From Actinophytocola xinjiangensis (GTDB lineage Bacteria; Actinomycetota; Actinomycetes; Mycobacteriales; Pseudonocardiaceae): a DNA stretch of 64,000 nucleotides. This document shows positions 31,983 to 40,310 of the stretch, piece after piece (position 1 is the stretch's first letter; every line of letters begins with the position of its first letter). The notes beneath the pieces were generated by a model. It was not told the origin of the DNA. It saw nothing but the letters and a program-made list of their open reading frames with translations, and searched no databases. The DNA is taken from assembly GCF_001921215.1 (NCBI RefSeq), contig NZ_MSIF01000018.1:104914-168913 (forward strand), written 5' to 3'. Made by a program: the position numbers and the translations under genes.

Positions 31983-33239
31983 CTACCGCGGGTGTACGCC
32001 GCCGTAGAACTTTCCGCTGGACAGGCTGTGGTCGACGCGCTGGACCCGGTCACTGGAGTTGCCCTCGATCAGCGTGACCTGGTCGCCGTTGACCGACTCC
32101 ACGATGCCGATGTGGGTGCTGGTGCTCGTGGACTCCGGGCCGGTGCCGAACAGCAGCACGTCGCCGGGTCGGGCCTGGCCGAGGTCGCCGGCGTCGTAGG
32201 CCAGGCCGCGTTCCTGGCCCCAGGTGTAGACATCACCGGTGAACGGCAGCGACGGAATGTCCACACCGGACTCACGCCAGACCCAGGTGGCGAACGACGA
32301 GCACCACGCGTCAGCCGGACCGTACTTGTTCTGGTCGCCGGGGCCCTCCTCGAAACCGAGCTCGCCCCGGGCGACGTCGAGGATCCTGCCCTCGGCCCCG
32401 GCGTCCGGAGCCGATTCACCCGGCGGGACCTCCCCACCCGGCGGGACCTCCTCGCCCGGTGCCTCACCGGCGGGCGGAGCACCGCCCGGGGGTCCGCCAC
32501 CGGGCGTTTGCCCAGGGGGCTCACCGGGAGTGCCGCCGGGCGCCTCGCCCGGGGCTGTGCCGCCAGGTGACCCGCCGCCTGGTGACCCGCCGCCCGGTTC
32601 CTGGCCGTCTGGGCCCGGTTGTTCGGGAATGGTGGGGATCCACTCCAGCGGCTCGCCAGGCGTCGGCGCGAACGTGCCGGTGTCCGGGCCGGGCATCGTG
32701 GAGAACCGGGGGTTGACGCCCTCCAGCAGGCCCGAGAGCGCCGACGCGGCGTCGGTCAGCGCCGAGCCCGCCAGCTCGACCTGTTCCTCGACCTGCGGCC
32801 GGTACCGCGCGACCGTCTCGTCGACCTGCCGCTCCAGTTCGCCCTCCTCCGCCGGGCAGCCCATCGCCTCCACCTCGGTCACGAGGTTGGCGAACACGCC
32901 CTCCAGCGCGTCCCGCGCGCCCTGCACCGTGCCGCCGGCGTTGCGCAGGTCCGACGCCGCGTTGGTCAGGGCGTCGGTGACGGCCAGGCCGGCGGCGGTG
33001 AACGTGTCCATGTAGGCCACGAAGCTGTCGGCGGACGTGCCGTCCCACGCGCCGTCGACCTCACCGATCACCGACCTGACCTTGTTCGTCACCACCGCGG
33101 TCCGGCCACCGGCCTCGGTGAACCTGGCGCCGAGTTCGTCGAACACCCCGCCGTCGGCCGTCACGTAGACCGGGTCGGCCAGGGCCGCCAGTCGCGGCGC
33201 GCTGCCGGGCAGGGCGCTCGCGTCGTCCTTGTGTGTCAT
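31983..33239 (-). CDS. WXG100-type effector with C-terminal CHAP peptidoglycan hydrolase domain
   Basis: A 418-residue predicted secreted cell-wall hydrolase. Residues ~30-180 are a helical WXG100-like domain with 'VDGAWDGTSADSFVAYMDTF' at the turn; ~185-285 is a collagen-like Pro/Gly/Glu linker; ~288-418 is a CHAP (Cys/His amidase-peptidase) domain with catalytic Cys313 in 'ADAWCSSFATWVW', His376 in 'STHIGIVESV' and the following 'LIEGNSSD'. CHAP enzymes cut peptide or amide bonds in peptidoglycan. The N-terminal WXG domain, not a Sec signal, should direct export through ESX. It is the last gene of the minus-strand operon, 22 bases after the EspC-like gene. Either a housekeeping wall remodeller or a toxin; no immunity gene is obvious. 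Confidence 0.85.
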   Translation of the reverse strand: MTHKDDASALPGSAPRLAALADPVYVTADGGVFDELGARFTEAGGRTAVVTNKVRSVIGEVDGAWDGTSADSFVAYMDTFTAAGLAVTDALTNAASDLRNAGGTVQGARDALEGVFANLVTEVEAMGCPAEEGELERQVDETVARYRPQVEEQVELAGSALTDAASALSGLLEGVNPRFSTMPGPDTGTFAPTPGEPLEWIPTIPEQPGPDGQEPGGGSPGGGSPGGTAPGEAPGGTPGEPPGQTPGGGPPGGAPPAGEAPGEEVPPGGEVPPGESAPDAGAEGRILDVARGELGFEEGPGDQNKYGPADAWCSSFATWVWRESGVDIPSLPFTGDVYTWGQERGLAYDAGDLGQARPGDVLLFGTGPESTSTSTHIGIVESVNGDQVTLIEGNSSDRVQRVDHSLSSGKFYGGVHPR

Positions 33240-33261
33240 GGTGTCCGCACCTCCTGCGGTG

Positions 33262-33564
33262 TCAGGCCGGGGTCAGCGACCTGGCCCGGTCACGGTCGGT
33301 CTCACGGACGCTGTCGATCACGGCCTCGACCGCGACCCCGACCTGGGTGAGCCGTTCGCTCGCCGTGTCGATCTCGTCGCGGGCGGCGTAGGACAACGCG
33401 GTCACCGCGTCGGCGAGCGCGCCGGCCCCGGCGAGGTCACCGAACGAGCCGGCGCTGACCCCGGTGGGCAGGCCGTCCCCGGCGGCGGCCATCGGCCCCG
33501 CCTGACCGGACAGCTCGGTACGGCACTGTTCGAGAGCTTCGTAGTTGACGGTGAATCCGTCCAT
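33262..33564 (-). CDS. EspC-like type VII secretion target
   Basis: A 100-residue helical protein beginning 'MDGFTVNYEALEQCRTELSG', the usual opening of small ESX-secreted EspC-like proteins, with a Gly-containing turn ('SFGDLAGAGALADAVTALSY') between two helices. ATG 33564 is preferred because CTGGAG lies 6 bases upstream; the in-frame ATG at 33570 directly abuts that sequence. It sits between the large WXG protein and the WXG-CHAP enzyme and is a likely secretion partner (heterodimer) for one of them. Confidence 0.72.
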   Translation of the reverse strand: MDGFTVNYEALEQCRTELSGQAGPMAAAGDGLPTGVSAGSFGDLAGAGALADAVTALSYAARDEIDTASERLTQVGVAVEAVIDSVRETDRDRARSLTPA

Positions 33565-33579
33565 GGCCATCTCCAGCGG

Positions 33580-35025
33580 TCAGGACCGGGTGATCTCCGG
33601 CGGGTTGGTGAAGTACACGTCGTCGGGGTTCTCGGCCACCGGCTCGGCGGCCGGCACCTCCTGCTCGACGTCCTCGGGCAGGACCCGGCCGAGGTCGAAG
33701 ACCTCGTCATGGCGCTGCTCGACCAGCGGATACCTGCGCTGGTGGTCCGCGTCGGCGCCGCCGGCCGGTCGAGCGCCGCCCATGAGACCGCCGCCCATCG
33801 GCATCCCGCCCGCCGGGACGGCGCCGGGCACGGCCCCGCCGAAGGGCGTGCGGACCGCCTGCTGCTGGCTGCCGCCCTGGAGCGCGCCACCGCGGGCGTG
33901 GCCCGCGCGGGCGGCACCGGCGCCCGCCGGGACACCACCGCCGTAGCCACCGCCGAAGCCACCGGCCGTGGGCGCCGCGCCACCACCGGTGTGCCCGGCC
34001 GCCCGCGACACGTCCGGCGCGGCGCCGGGCGGCGGCGGCGTGAGGCCGGACGTGGTGGTGCCGCTCGTACCGACCGGCGCCGACAGTCCACTCGGGACGG
34101 ACCCGCCGCCGTACCCGCCGGGGGCGGAGGCCGGCGAGCCCGAGGCGTCCCCGCCGCCTCCTCCGGAGGAGGACGCCGCCGAGGGCGAGGTGTCCCCGGC
34201 GACCACCGGGGTGTCCGGCACCGGCGCGGACGCCGCCCCGCCACCCGGCCGCGCGGCCGCGTCCTCACCGGAGGCCTCGGTGGCGACACTGGTGCGGCTG
34301 ATGCTGTCCATCGCGGTCCGCAACAGCTCCACGACGGCCATGCCGCCCTTCACGAGCTTGAGCAGGTTGTCCCCGCTGGCCACCAGCGCCGCCAGTTTCG
34401 CGGCGATCCGCAGCGCGTACTCCACGGCGATCCCCACGCACGGCGGGATGGCCTCCACCACGCTCTGGCCGAAGGTCTCCCCCGCCCGCGCGATCGCCTG
34501 GGTCAGGATCGGCACGATCTGGGCGACGGCCTGGGCGATCAGCTCGGTGATCTCGGCGATGGCCTGGGCCACCACCTGGGCGGCCCCGATGATCGAGCTG
34601 GCCACCGTGTTGCTCGCCTCGCCGAGCCCCTCGACGCCCTCGGCGTGCACCGCACCGGACTCGCGGTACCGCGTCGCGGCGTCGCCGGACCAGTCGGAGG
34701 TCTGGGCGCTGGTCGAGGCCCGGTAGTCGCCGGCGACCCGCGCGATGTCCCCGCCCGCCGAACCGAAGTCCTGCGCCCCGGACATCACCGAGGACGGGTT
34801 GCCGCCCTGGAGCTGTTTGAGCGGTTCGTCGAGGAACGACACGAGCGGCATGAACCAGGACAGGCCGGCCGCCGCGAGCCCGGACAACGGGGTGCCCAGG
34901 CTGCTCAGCAGGCCCAACGGCGCGCCCGGCACGCCAAGCCCCGGCGCGACCCACCCGTTGGCGCGCACGGCGGCGTCGGTCTCCCGCAGGTCGGTGACCA
35001 TCTGGGCGGTGTTCAGGTCGGTCAT
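33580..35025 (-). CDS. Large WXG100-domain protein with Gly/Pro-rich linker
   Basis: A 481-residue ESX-type protein. A helical domain holds a 'TSDWSGDAATRYRESGAV' WxG turn near residue 113, followed by long hydrophobic helices ('ITELIAQAVAQIVPILTQAI', 'LRIAAKLAALVASGDNLLKL') that could insert into a membrane. Residues ~255-420 are low-complexity Gly/Ala/Pro. The protein ends with an acidic stretch and the tail 'DDVYFTNPPEITRS', nearly identical to the tail of the YbaB-like protein encoded at 35348-35749. Start overlaps the previous stop (ATGA). Probably a PPE-like secreted or surface protein; function unknown. Confidence 0.78.
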   Translation of the reverse strand: MTDLNTAQMVTDLRETDAAVRANGWVAPGLGVPGAPLGLLSSLGTPLSGLAAAGLSWFMPLVSFLDEPLKQLQGGNPSSVMSGAQDFGSAGGDIARVAGDYRASTSAQTSDWSGDAATRYRESGAVHAEGVEGLGEASNTVASSIIGAAQVVAQAIAEITELIAQAVAQIVPILTQAIARAGETFGQSVVEAIPPCVGIAVEYALRIAAKLAALVASGDNLLKLVKGGMAVVELLRTAMDSISRTSVATEASGEDAAARPGGGAASAPVPDTPVVAGDTSPSAASSSGGGGGDASGSPASAPGGYGGGSVPSGLSAPVGTSGTTTSGLTPPPPGAAPDVSRAAGHTGGGAAPTAGGFGGGYGGGVPAGAGAARAGHARGGALQGGSQQQAVRTPFGGAVPGAVPAGGMPMGGGLMGGARPAGGADADHQRRYPLVEQRHDEVFDLGRVLPEDVEQEVPAAEPVAENPDDVYFTNPPEITRS

Positions 35026-35351
35026 CGGGGAAGCTCCCGGTTCAGATCGGTCAGGGTGGCGTCGTTGTTCTCGTCGGTGTACTGGTAGCCGGCGGCGGTG
35101 CGGGACATGCCGGTGCTCATCTCGGCCACCGACGTCGCCGCGTCCGTGACCGTGTTCGCCACCTGGGTCATGGCGCCCTGCAGGCCGGCGGTCAGGAACT
35201 GGGTGAACAGGCCGAGGGCGAGGTCGGCCAGGCCGCTGGGCAGCCGGCCGCCGATCGCGGACAGCTCGTCGGCGACGTCACCGAGGTTGCCGGCGTGGCC
35301 ACGGAGCTGGTCGGTGTCGACGTCGAACTGGGCGTTGGTCGCGTAGGTCAT
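35022..35351 (-). CDS. EspC/ESX-1-associated-like small secreted protein
   Basis: A 109-residue helical protein, 'FDVDTDQLRGHAGNLGDVAD' at its start being the DxDxLrxHAxxl signature of ESX-1 secretion-associated small proteins. The C-terminal helix ends 'SRTAAGYQYTDENNDATLTD', with a YxxxE-type signal (YQYTDE). Tightly coupled: ATGA overlaps with both neighbouring genes. Likely forms a heterodimer with the large WXG protein that follows. Confidence 0.8.
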   Translation of the reverse strand: MTYATNAQFDVDTDQLRGHAGNLGDVADELSAIGGRLPSGLADLALGLFTQFLTAGLQGAMTQVANTVTDAATSVAEMSTGMSRTAAGYQYTDENNDATLTDLNRELPR

Positions 35352-35749
35352 CGCGTGATCTCCGGCGGGTTGGCGAAGTAGTCGTCGTCGTCTGGGTCGT
35401 TGCCCGCCGGCACACCGGCCGGCAGGTGCTGCCTGATCACCTCGAGCGCGGGGCCCTCACCGAGGTACCGGGTCGAGAGGCCGTCGATCTGGACGCTGAC
35501 CTCGCGCCGCGCCCGGCGGGTGGTGTCCAGGATCAGCCGCGCCAGCTCGTCGGACTCCAGGCCCCGGGCGGCGGGTGTGAGGGTGAGATCCTCCAGCGTG
35601 CCGCTGGCGCTGACCCTCACGGTGACCTCGCCGCGCGGCGAGGACGCCGTGCCGCCGACCTGTCGCAGGCGCGCGCTGGCGTCCTTGGCGCGCGACGCGA
35701 CCTCGGCCAGCCGCTTGTCGTACTGCGCGAGCCACTGTTCAGGATCCAT
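35348..35749 (-). CDS. YbaB/EbfC-family protein of the ESX operon
   Basis: A 133-residue YbaB/EbfC-type protein: N-terminal helix 'WLAQYDKRLAEVASRAKDAS', central strands 'GEVTVRVSASGTLEDLTLT' and a second helix 'LARLILDTTRRARREV'. Classic YbaB proteins are dimeric nucleoid-associated DNA-binding proteins, and divergent copies like this one are regular members of actinomycete ESX clusters. It carries an extra C-terminal tail 'DDDDYFANPPEITR' shared with the large WXG protein downstream, which suggests a common recognition tag rather than a DNA-binding function. Two adjacent ATGs (35752, 35749); the second has better spacing to AAGGGA. Confidence 0.8.
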   Translation of the reverse strand: MDPEQWLAQYDKRLAEVASRAKDASARLRQVGGTASSPRGEVTVRVSASGTLEDLTLTPAARGLESDELARLILDTTRRARREVSVQIDGLSTRYLGEGPALEVIRQHLPAGVPAGNDPDDDDYFANPPEITR

Positions 35750-36482
35750 CATGTTCCCTTCTGGCGACCATGGCCACATTGCTGAGCGCATAGCGCATTT
35801 CGTTGCGGGTCAACGAGTTGACGCTGACCCACCCGTCGTCTCCCCGATCCACCCGCACCCTGCCACGTGGACCGTCCAACCAGGACAGTTCGAGTTCGGC
35901 CCGGCCGCCGACGCGGTGGGTGGCGCCCAGCTGTCCGGCGCCGAGCAGTTCGGGAAGCACGGCACCGATCTCGTCGAGCGCGAACGGGTCGCCGCCGTCG
36001 GGCGGCAGCGTGATCGGCATGGTGACCACGCCGCGCACGTCGGGCACGATCCTGAGCAGCTCGTCGACCAGCGCGTTCTGGGCGACCCGCCGGATCCGCA
36101 CCCCGGTGGTCGCCGGGTCGCCGGTGAGCGACTGACGGCAGAGCAACGCCCAGGACCGGTAGACGATGGCCGCCACCCCCAGGGCCTCCCCCGGACCGGT
36201 CAGCACCAGGTCGACGGAGCCCCGGCACTCCCGCAACGCGGTGACCACCTCCGCCGCGACACCCAGCGGGCCGCGCTCACCGGCGAGCCCCCTGGCCCGC
36301 ATGGTCACGCCGGCCGCCGCCAACAACACCGCCCGCTCGTCGGCGATCCGGCCGAACTCCGGCACCCGCAACGGGAACGGGAACCGCGCCCCGGCGTGCG
36401 CGGCGAGCAGGTCCAACTCCACGAGTCCGAACAGGACACCGTCGTGCCCGGTGCGGGTCGCGGCCACGGGCGCGGCGCTCAC
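35739..36482 (-). CDS. espG: ESX secretion-associated chaperone EspG
   Basis: A 247-residue EspG-type chaperone, which binds PE-PPE/WXG substrates in the cytosol and keeps them export-competent. Characteristic pieces: 'EFGRIADERAVLLAAAGVTM' near residue 42, 'GSVDLVLTGPGEALGVAAIV' in the middle sheet and 'WLDGPRGRVRVDRGDDGWVS' toward the end. It starts with an ATGA overlap after the 114-residue gene and its end overlaps the YbaB start. Position directly after a PPE-like gene is the usual ESX order. Confidence 0.82.
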   Translation of the reverse strand: MSAAPVAATRTGHDGVLFGLVELDLLAAHAGARFPFPLRVPEFGRIADERAVLLAAAGVTMRARGLAGERGPLGVAAEVVTALRECRGSVDLVLTGPGEALGVAAIVYRSWALLCRQSLTGDPATTGVRIRRVAQNALVDELLRIVPDVRGVVTMPITLPPDGGDPFALDEIGAVLPELLGAGQLGATHRVGGRAELELSWLDGPRGRVRVDRGDDGWVSVNSLTRNEMRYALSNVAMVARREHDGS

Positions 36483-36823
36483 GTCGAGGTCTCCTCGTCG
36501 GTGAACCGCAACGAGGCCTCGGTCTCGCCGCTCTGGTAGTGCCGCACGGTGGCGTCCAGCGCCCGGTGGTAGCTGGCCAGTTCGGTGTCGGCGGCGCTCA
36601 CCTCGCCGGTGAGCCCGGACGGGCCGGCCGCCTCGAGCAGCCGCATCGCCAGTTGCAGCGCGGGCGGCGCGGTTCCCAGCGGCGGCTGGCGTTCGGCGAG
36701 CAGCCGCGCCGTGGAGACCAGGCCGTTGGTCTCGCCGCCGATGCCGACCAGCGCCCTGATCTGTCCGGTCAGCTCCTCGGCCAGCACCTCGAAGTCGTCG
36801 CCGGTTGGCTTACTGGAGACCAC
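36479..36823 (-). CDS. Small helical protein between the PPE-like and espG genes
   Basis: A 114-residue, mostly helical protein ('DDFEVLAEELTGQIRALVGI', 'LQLAMRLLEAAGPSGLTGEV', 'ELASYHRALDATVRHYQSGE'). It overlaps the PPE-like gene by 14 bases and espG by 4. By position it is the PE-like or WXG partner of the PPE-like protein, but the sequence has no PE or WxG motif that I can see. The C-terminal 'YQSGETE' resembles the YxxxE secretion signal. Confidence 0.65.
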   Translation of the reverse strand: MVSSKPTGDDFEVLAEELTGQIRALVGIGGETNGLVSTARLLAERQPPLGTAPPALQLAMRLLEAAGPSGLTGEVSAADTELASYHRALDATVRHYQSGETEASLRFTDEETST

Positions 36824-37973
36824 TGTCGCGCTCCCTGTCCGTCACGTCGCCGATCACCGCGGCGCTGCTGCGCTCGTCCACCGCGAAGAGCCGGTTGTCC
36901 ACGTTGGGCAACCGGGTCTGGTACGACCTGTCCCGGTCCTCGTCGCCGCGCATCGGGGCGGCCATCGGACCCATGAAGCCCCCGGCGCCCATTCCTCGTC
37001 GCATCGCCTCGGACAGCGCGGCGCGCTCGGCCGCCAGCACCTGCCCGACGCCTCCCGGGGCGCTGCCGACCAACGCCCCGGGAGGCCCACCGGAACCAGG
37101 CGTGCCCGTGCCGCCGACCAGCCGCGACCACGGCACCCCGCCGCCGCTTCCGGACGAGCCCCCCGACGGGCCGCCGGTGATCGCCGAGGACGGGCTGGTC
37201 GACGCCCCCGCCACCCCGTCCGCCCGGTAGGTCCTGGACGTGGTCGCGTCGGGGCCGGCGGGCACGACCTGGTTGGCACTGCTGAGCAGGCTCTGCTCGT
37301 AGCGCTGCATGACCCGCACCGCGTCGGCCTTGGACGCGCCGGCCACGGCGTCGGCGGTGAACACCCGCAGGCCACCCACCAGCACCGCCTCCACCGGCGA
37401 GATCGGCCCGGCGCCCACGGCGCTGGTCGCGATCGTCATCGGGTCCGGCGGCGGCGGGGGCATGGTGTTGCGCGCGAGGGCGAGCGCGTCGCCGGCCTCA
37501 CCGGCCGCCTTCTGGACCGTGCCCGCCCGGGCGCCGGTGTTCCAGATCCGGTCGGACAGTTCGTCGAGCCGGTCGGCTGCCAGGTCGGCGGCCCGGCCCT
37601 GCCAGTTCGACCGGAGCGCGGCGCCCTCCCGGCGCAGTTCGTCGGCGAAGGCGGCCAGCGCGACGCTGTGCCGGCCCCACTCGGCGGCGACGGCGCTCAC
37701 CTCGCCGACGTCGGCGCCCTTCCAGATCATGTCGTAGAGCTGTTGGTGGCTGTAGGCGTTCCAGTTCGTTCCGCCGGACACGGTCGACGCGCCGAACAAG
37801 GCCGCCCACACGCTGTCCAGCGCGTCGGTCAACGTCAGTGCCAACGTCCCGAGCGGCCCGTCCGGACTCACCAGTCCGGTGACCACTCCCACGAGGTCCT
37901 CGACAGTCTCGAACACGGCACCGACGATCTCGCCGCCCGGCCCCGATGGCCACGACCCGCATCGGTCATCCAC
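36810..37973 (-). CDS. PPE-like WXG-domain protein
   Basis: A 387-residue ESX substrate of PPE-like build. N-terminal helices contain 'NWNAYSHQQLYDMIWKGADV', and 'LRSNWQGRAADLAADRLDEL' provides the WxG turn (WQG). A Pro run 'NTMPPPPPDP' ends the helical domain, followed by a Gly/Ser/Pro-rich linker and an Arg/Met-rich region 'RRGMGAGGFMGPMAAPMRGD'. The ATG at 37973 is one possible start; GTG about 17 codons later with GGCGGCGAG upstream is a good alternative. First gene of the minus-strand ESX operon, 34 bases after the NACHT gene. Predicted client of EspG. Confidence 0.78.
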   Translation of the reverse strand: MDDRCGSWPSGPGGEIVGAVFETVEDLVGVVTGLVSPDGPLGTLALTLTDALDSVWAALFGASTVSGGTNWNAYSHQQLYDMIWKGADVGEVSAVAAEWGRHSVALAAFADELRREGAALRSNWQGRAADLAADRLDELSDRIWNTGARAGTVQKAAGEAGDALALARNTMPPPPPDPMTIATSAVGAGPISPVEAVLVGGLRVFTADAVAGASKADAVRVMQRYEQSLLSSANQVVPAGPDATTSRTYRADGVAGASTSPSSAITGGPSGGSSGSGGGVPWSRLVGGTGTPGSGGPPGALVGSAPGGVGQVLAAERAALSEAMRRGMGAGGFMGPMAAPMRGDEDRDRSYQTRLPNVDNRLFAVDERSSAAVIGDVTDRERDSGLQ

Positions 37974-38007
37974 CGGACTTCTGTGTCCGGTCGGGCGAAA
38001 CCGCAGG

Positions 38008-40224
38008 TCAGGCGGTGTTGGCCAGGTGCGCCTGGAGCCGGGCGTGGCGGAACTGGTACACCGCCCCGACCTGACGCAGCACCCCGCGCCGGCACGCGTC
38101 GTCGAGGAAGGCGGCCACCGACCACGGCAACCGGCCGGTCAGCGGCAACCAGATCCTGGCGAAGATCAGCCACTGCCCCCACGCGGTCATCCCGATCCCG
38201 ATCGCGAGCCCGATCACCGGTCCCAGCACCAGGTCCAGGACGAGCCCGGTGGGGAACAGGTAGCCGAGCGTGAGCGTGGTCATCAGCAGGTGGGCGAGCC
38301 CGAGCACGAGCCCCAGGCCGAGGAACTCGACGACCACGACCAGCCGGTTGGTGCGCAGCGTGTCGGCGGGGCCGACGGCGGAGGTGAGGTCGACCGTCGT
38401 CTCCAGGCCCGCGAGCAGGCCCCAGCCGAGACCGGCCAGCGTCCCCAGGGCGGTCCCGGCGGCCAGGCCGCCGAGGAACCCGGCCCCCGGCAGGCCCATC
38501 GGGGGGATGCCGGCGGCGCCCACGAGCCCCAGCACCAGCCCGAGACCGACCCCGCCGCCCAGCCCGATCAGGGCCCGTGGACCGAATCTCGCCCGCAGGT
38601 GCCGGGACCCGCCGCTGGCGCGCAGCTGGACCCGGGACGGCTCGAACGCCCCGCTGCCCAGCGTGATCCCCACTCCATGGGCGAGTCCGGTGGCCAGGCC
38701 GAACCCGAGCCAGTACCCGCCGGTGGTCAGCAGCGCGGCCAGCCCGCTTCCCCCGTTGAGCGCCTCCACCAGCCAGGTCATCGCCCCGGTCGACAGGCCG
38801 ACGGCCAGCCCGCAGACCAGCCCGACGACCGTCATGCGGGTGCGCCGGCGCATCGTGACGCCCAGGCGCCACCACGCCAGGTCGTGGGTGCCGAGCCGGT
38901 CGAGGTGGCGGGCGAGGTACCCGAGCCAGGCCCGCGCCCGCCCGGCGTCCCAGCGGGACCGCTGGTCGAGGTAGACGGTGGGGATGAACCGGCTCAGCAG
39001 GTGGTCCTCGATCTCGTGCTGGCTGCCGAACCGGGTGGTGTCCAGCAGCTCCGCCGGGTCGGGGCCGGTCGCGTCGCTGTAGACGGCGCGGGCGAGACCG
39101 ACCATCAGCGGGGTGGTCAGCACGGTGCGGAGGTTGGTGCTGGCCGGCCTTTCTGGGTGGTCGCGCAACTGGGCGAGGACCGGGTCCCACACGGTGCCGC
39201 CCGCGCCCCGGCGGGTGGTCCTCGGCAGGTAGTCGACCAGGTCGGCCACGACCAGGTCGGTCAGCCGGATCGCCGCCGCGGCGGTCAGCGCGTCGACGCT
39301 GGCGACGTCCCGGTACTCGCCGGGCCGGCTGGTCAGCAGCAGCGGGAGGTCGGTGGTGTTGAGCGCGTCCAGCGCACGCCGGTGCTGGCCGACGGCGAGT
39401 TCGTCGAAGCCGTCCAGCACCGGCAGGATCCGGTCGGCGTCGACCAGCGCGGTCGCCAGGTTCGACCGGTTGGGGCCGCGTGCGGCCAGACCGGGATGGT
39501 CCCGCAGCAACTGCCCGACCAGCCAGTCGCGGAAGGTCGTGGTGGTCGGGTTCCAGGACGCGATCCCCAGCGCGACCGGCACGGCGTCACAGCGTCCTCG
39601 GGTCCGCAACAGGTCCAGGACGAACCGCGCGGCCAGGACCGACTTGCCCGACCCCGCCCGACCCAGCACCACCAGCCGCCCCGACGGGATACGCCGGTAG
39701 ATCTCGACGATCTCGGGCAGCCGCCCGGCCAGGTCCAGCGGCGCCGCCTCGCCGTGCGGGACCCGGCGGATGTTGGCCCACTGGTCCATGACCCCGTCGG
39801 GCGCCGGCTGCCACCGGACGGGCAGGGGGAACGGGTCGTGGATGCGCCGCAGTTCCTCCTCTTTCTTGAGGCGCGCGTGGACGGCGTGCGCGAGGTCGTC
39901 GGCGGCGTCGGCGAGCAGGCGTTCCAGCGCCGACTCCGGCCGCCGCTCGACGACCTCGACCGGCCCGGCGGGTCCGTCCGGCTCCTCGGGTTCGACGGGC
40001 TCCTGTCCGCCCGCGACGGTGAGGAACGTGGCCCGCACGTCCGGCTCGAGCCCGAGCCCGTCGGCGAGCAGCCGCACCGTGTCCAACTGGGGGTTGGCAC
40101 TCGCCCCGGACTCCAGCCGGCCGATGGTCCGCACGGCCAGGCCGGTGCGTTCCGCCAGATGCTCCTGTGTCAACCCCGCCTCGCGCCGCAGCCGCCGGAG
40201 CAGTGCGGTGAACTGGACCGTCAC
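38008..40224 (-). CDS. XRE helix-turn-helix / NACHT NTPase / multi-helix membrane protein
   Basis: A 738-residue STAND-type protein. Residues ~1-65: XRE helix-turn-helix ('LRREAGLTQEHLAERTGLAV'). Residues ~170-420: NACHT NTPase with P-loop 'LVVLGRAGSGKSVLAARFVL', Walker B 'DRILPVLDGFDELAVGQH' and sensor 'LPLLLTSRPGEYRDV'. From ~480 on there are about eight Gly-rich membrane helices ('GLVCGLAVGLSTGAMTWLVE' and others) and a short cytosolic end. NACHT proteins oligomerise on ligand binding; here the output is likely a membrane effect or transcription control. GTG 40224 is chosen because TAGGGT stands exactly 7 bases upstream (leaderless start). It immediately precedes the ESX operon. Confidence 0.85.
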   Translation of the reverse strand: MTVQFTALLRRLRREAGLTQEHLAERTGLAVRTIGRLESGASANPQLDTVRLLADGLGLEPDVRATFLTVAGGQEPVEPEEPDGPAGPVEVVERRPESALERLLADAADDLAHAVHARLKKEEELRRIHDPFPLPVRWQPAPDGVMDQWANIRRVPHGEAAPLDLAGRLPEIVEIYRRIPSGRLVVLGRAGSGKSVLAARFVLDLLRTRGRCDAVPVALGIASWNPTTTTFRDWLVGQLLRDHPGLAARGPNRSNLATALVDADRILPVLDGFDELAVGQHRRALDALNTTDLPLLLTSRPGEYRDVASVDALTAAAAIRLTDLVVADLVDYLPRTTRRGAGGTVWDPVLAQLRDHPERPASTNLRTVLTTPLMVGLARAVYSDATGPDPAELLDTTRFGSQHEIEDHLLSRFIPTVYLDQRSRWDAGRARAWLGYLARHLDRLGTHDLAWWRLGVTMRRRTRMTVVGLVCGLAVGLSTGAMTWLVEALNGGSGLAALLTTGGYWLGFGLATGLAHGVGITLGSGAFEPSRVQLRASGGSRHLRARFGPRALIGLGGGVGLGLVLGLVGAAGIPPMGLPGAGFLGGLAAGTALGTLAGLGWGLLAGLETTVDLTSAVGPADTLRTNRLVVVVEFLGLGLVLGLAHLLMTTLTLGYLFPTGLVLDLVLGPVIGLAIGIGMTAWGQWLIFARIWLPLTGRLPWSVAAFLDDACRRGVLRQVGAVYQFRHARLQAHLANTA

Positions 40225-40231
40225 GCATCGC

Positions 40232-40237
40232 ACCCTA
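40232..40237 (-). promoter_or_regulatory. -10 element of the NACHT gene (leaderless)
   Basis: On the minus strand TAGGGT (TANNNT consensus) is followed by 7 bases and the GTG at 40224, the geometry of a leaderless actinobacterial transcript. It decides the start codon in favour of 40224 over the GTG at 40233. Confidence 0.6.
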
Positions 40238-40274
40238 GCGAACGCGGTCGGCTACCGGTCGCCTTTCGGATGAA

Positions 40275-40307
40275 CACCGGCGCCGGTTCCGGCCGGAGCC
40301 GCCGGTG
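40275..40307 (-). terminator. Hairpin terminator after the DUF4157 gene
   Basis: Arms CACCGGCG (40275-40282) and CGCCGGTG (40300-40307), with additional internal CCGG pairing, begin 3 bases after the stop codon at 40311. It separates the DUF4157 gene from the NACHT promoter. Confidence 0.65.
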
Positions 40308-40310
40308 CGG

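Noticed and set aside
32239..33015. Pro/Gly/Ser-rich plus-strand frame opposite the WXG-CHAP gene
   Set aside because: Low-complexity shadow of the collagen-like linker, not a separate structural protein.
31983..37973. Possibility that the ESX secretion machine itself is encoded here
   Set aside because: Only substrates, EspG and YbaB-like accessory genes are present. No EccB, EccC, EccD, EccE or MycP homologue was found in the window.
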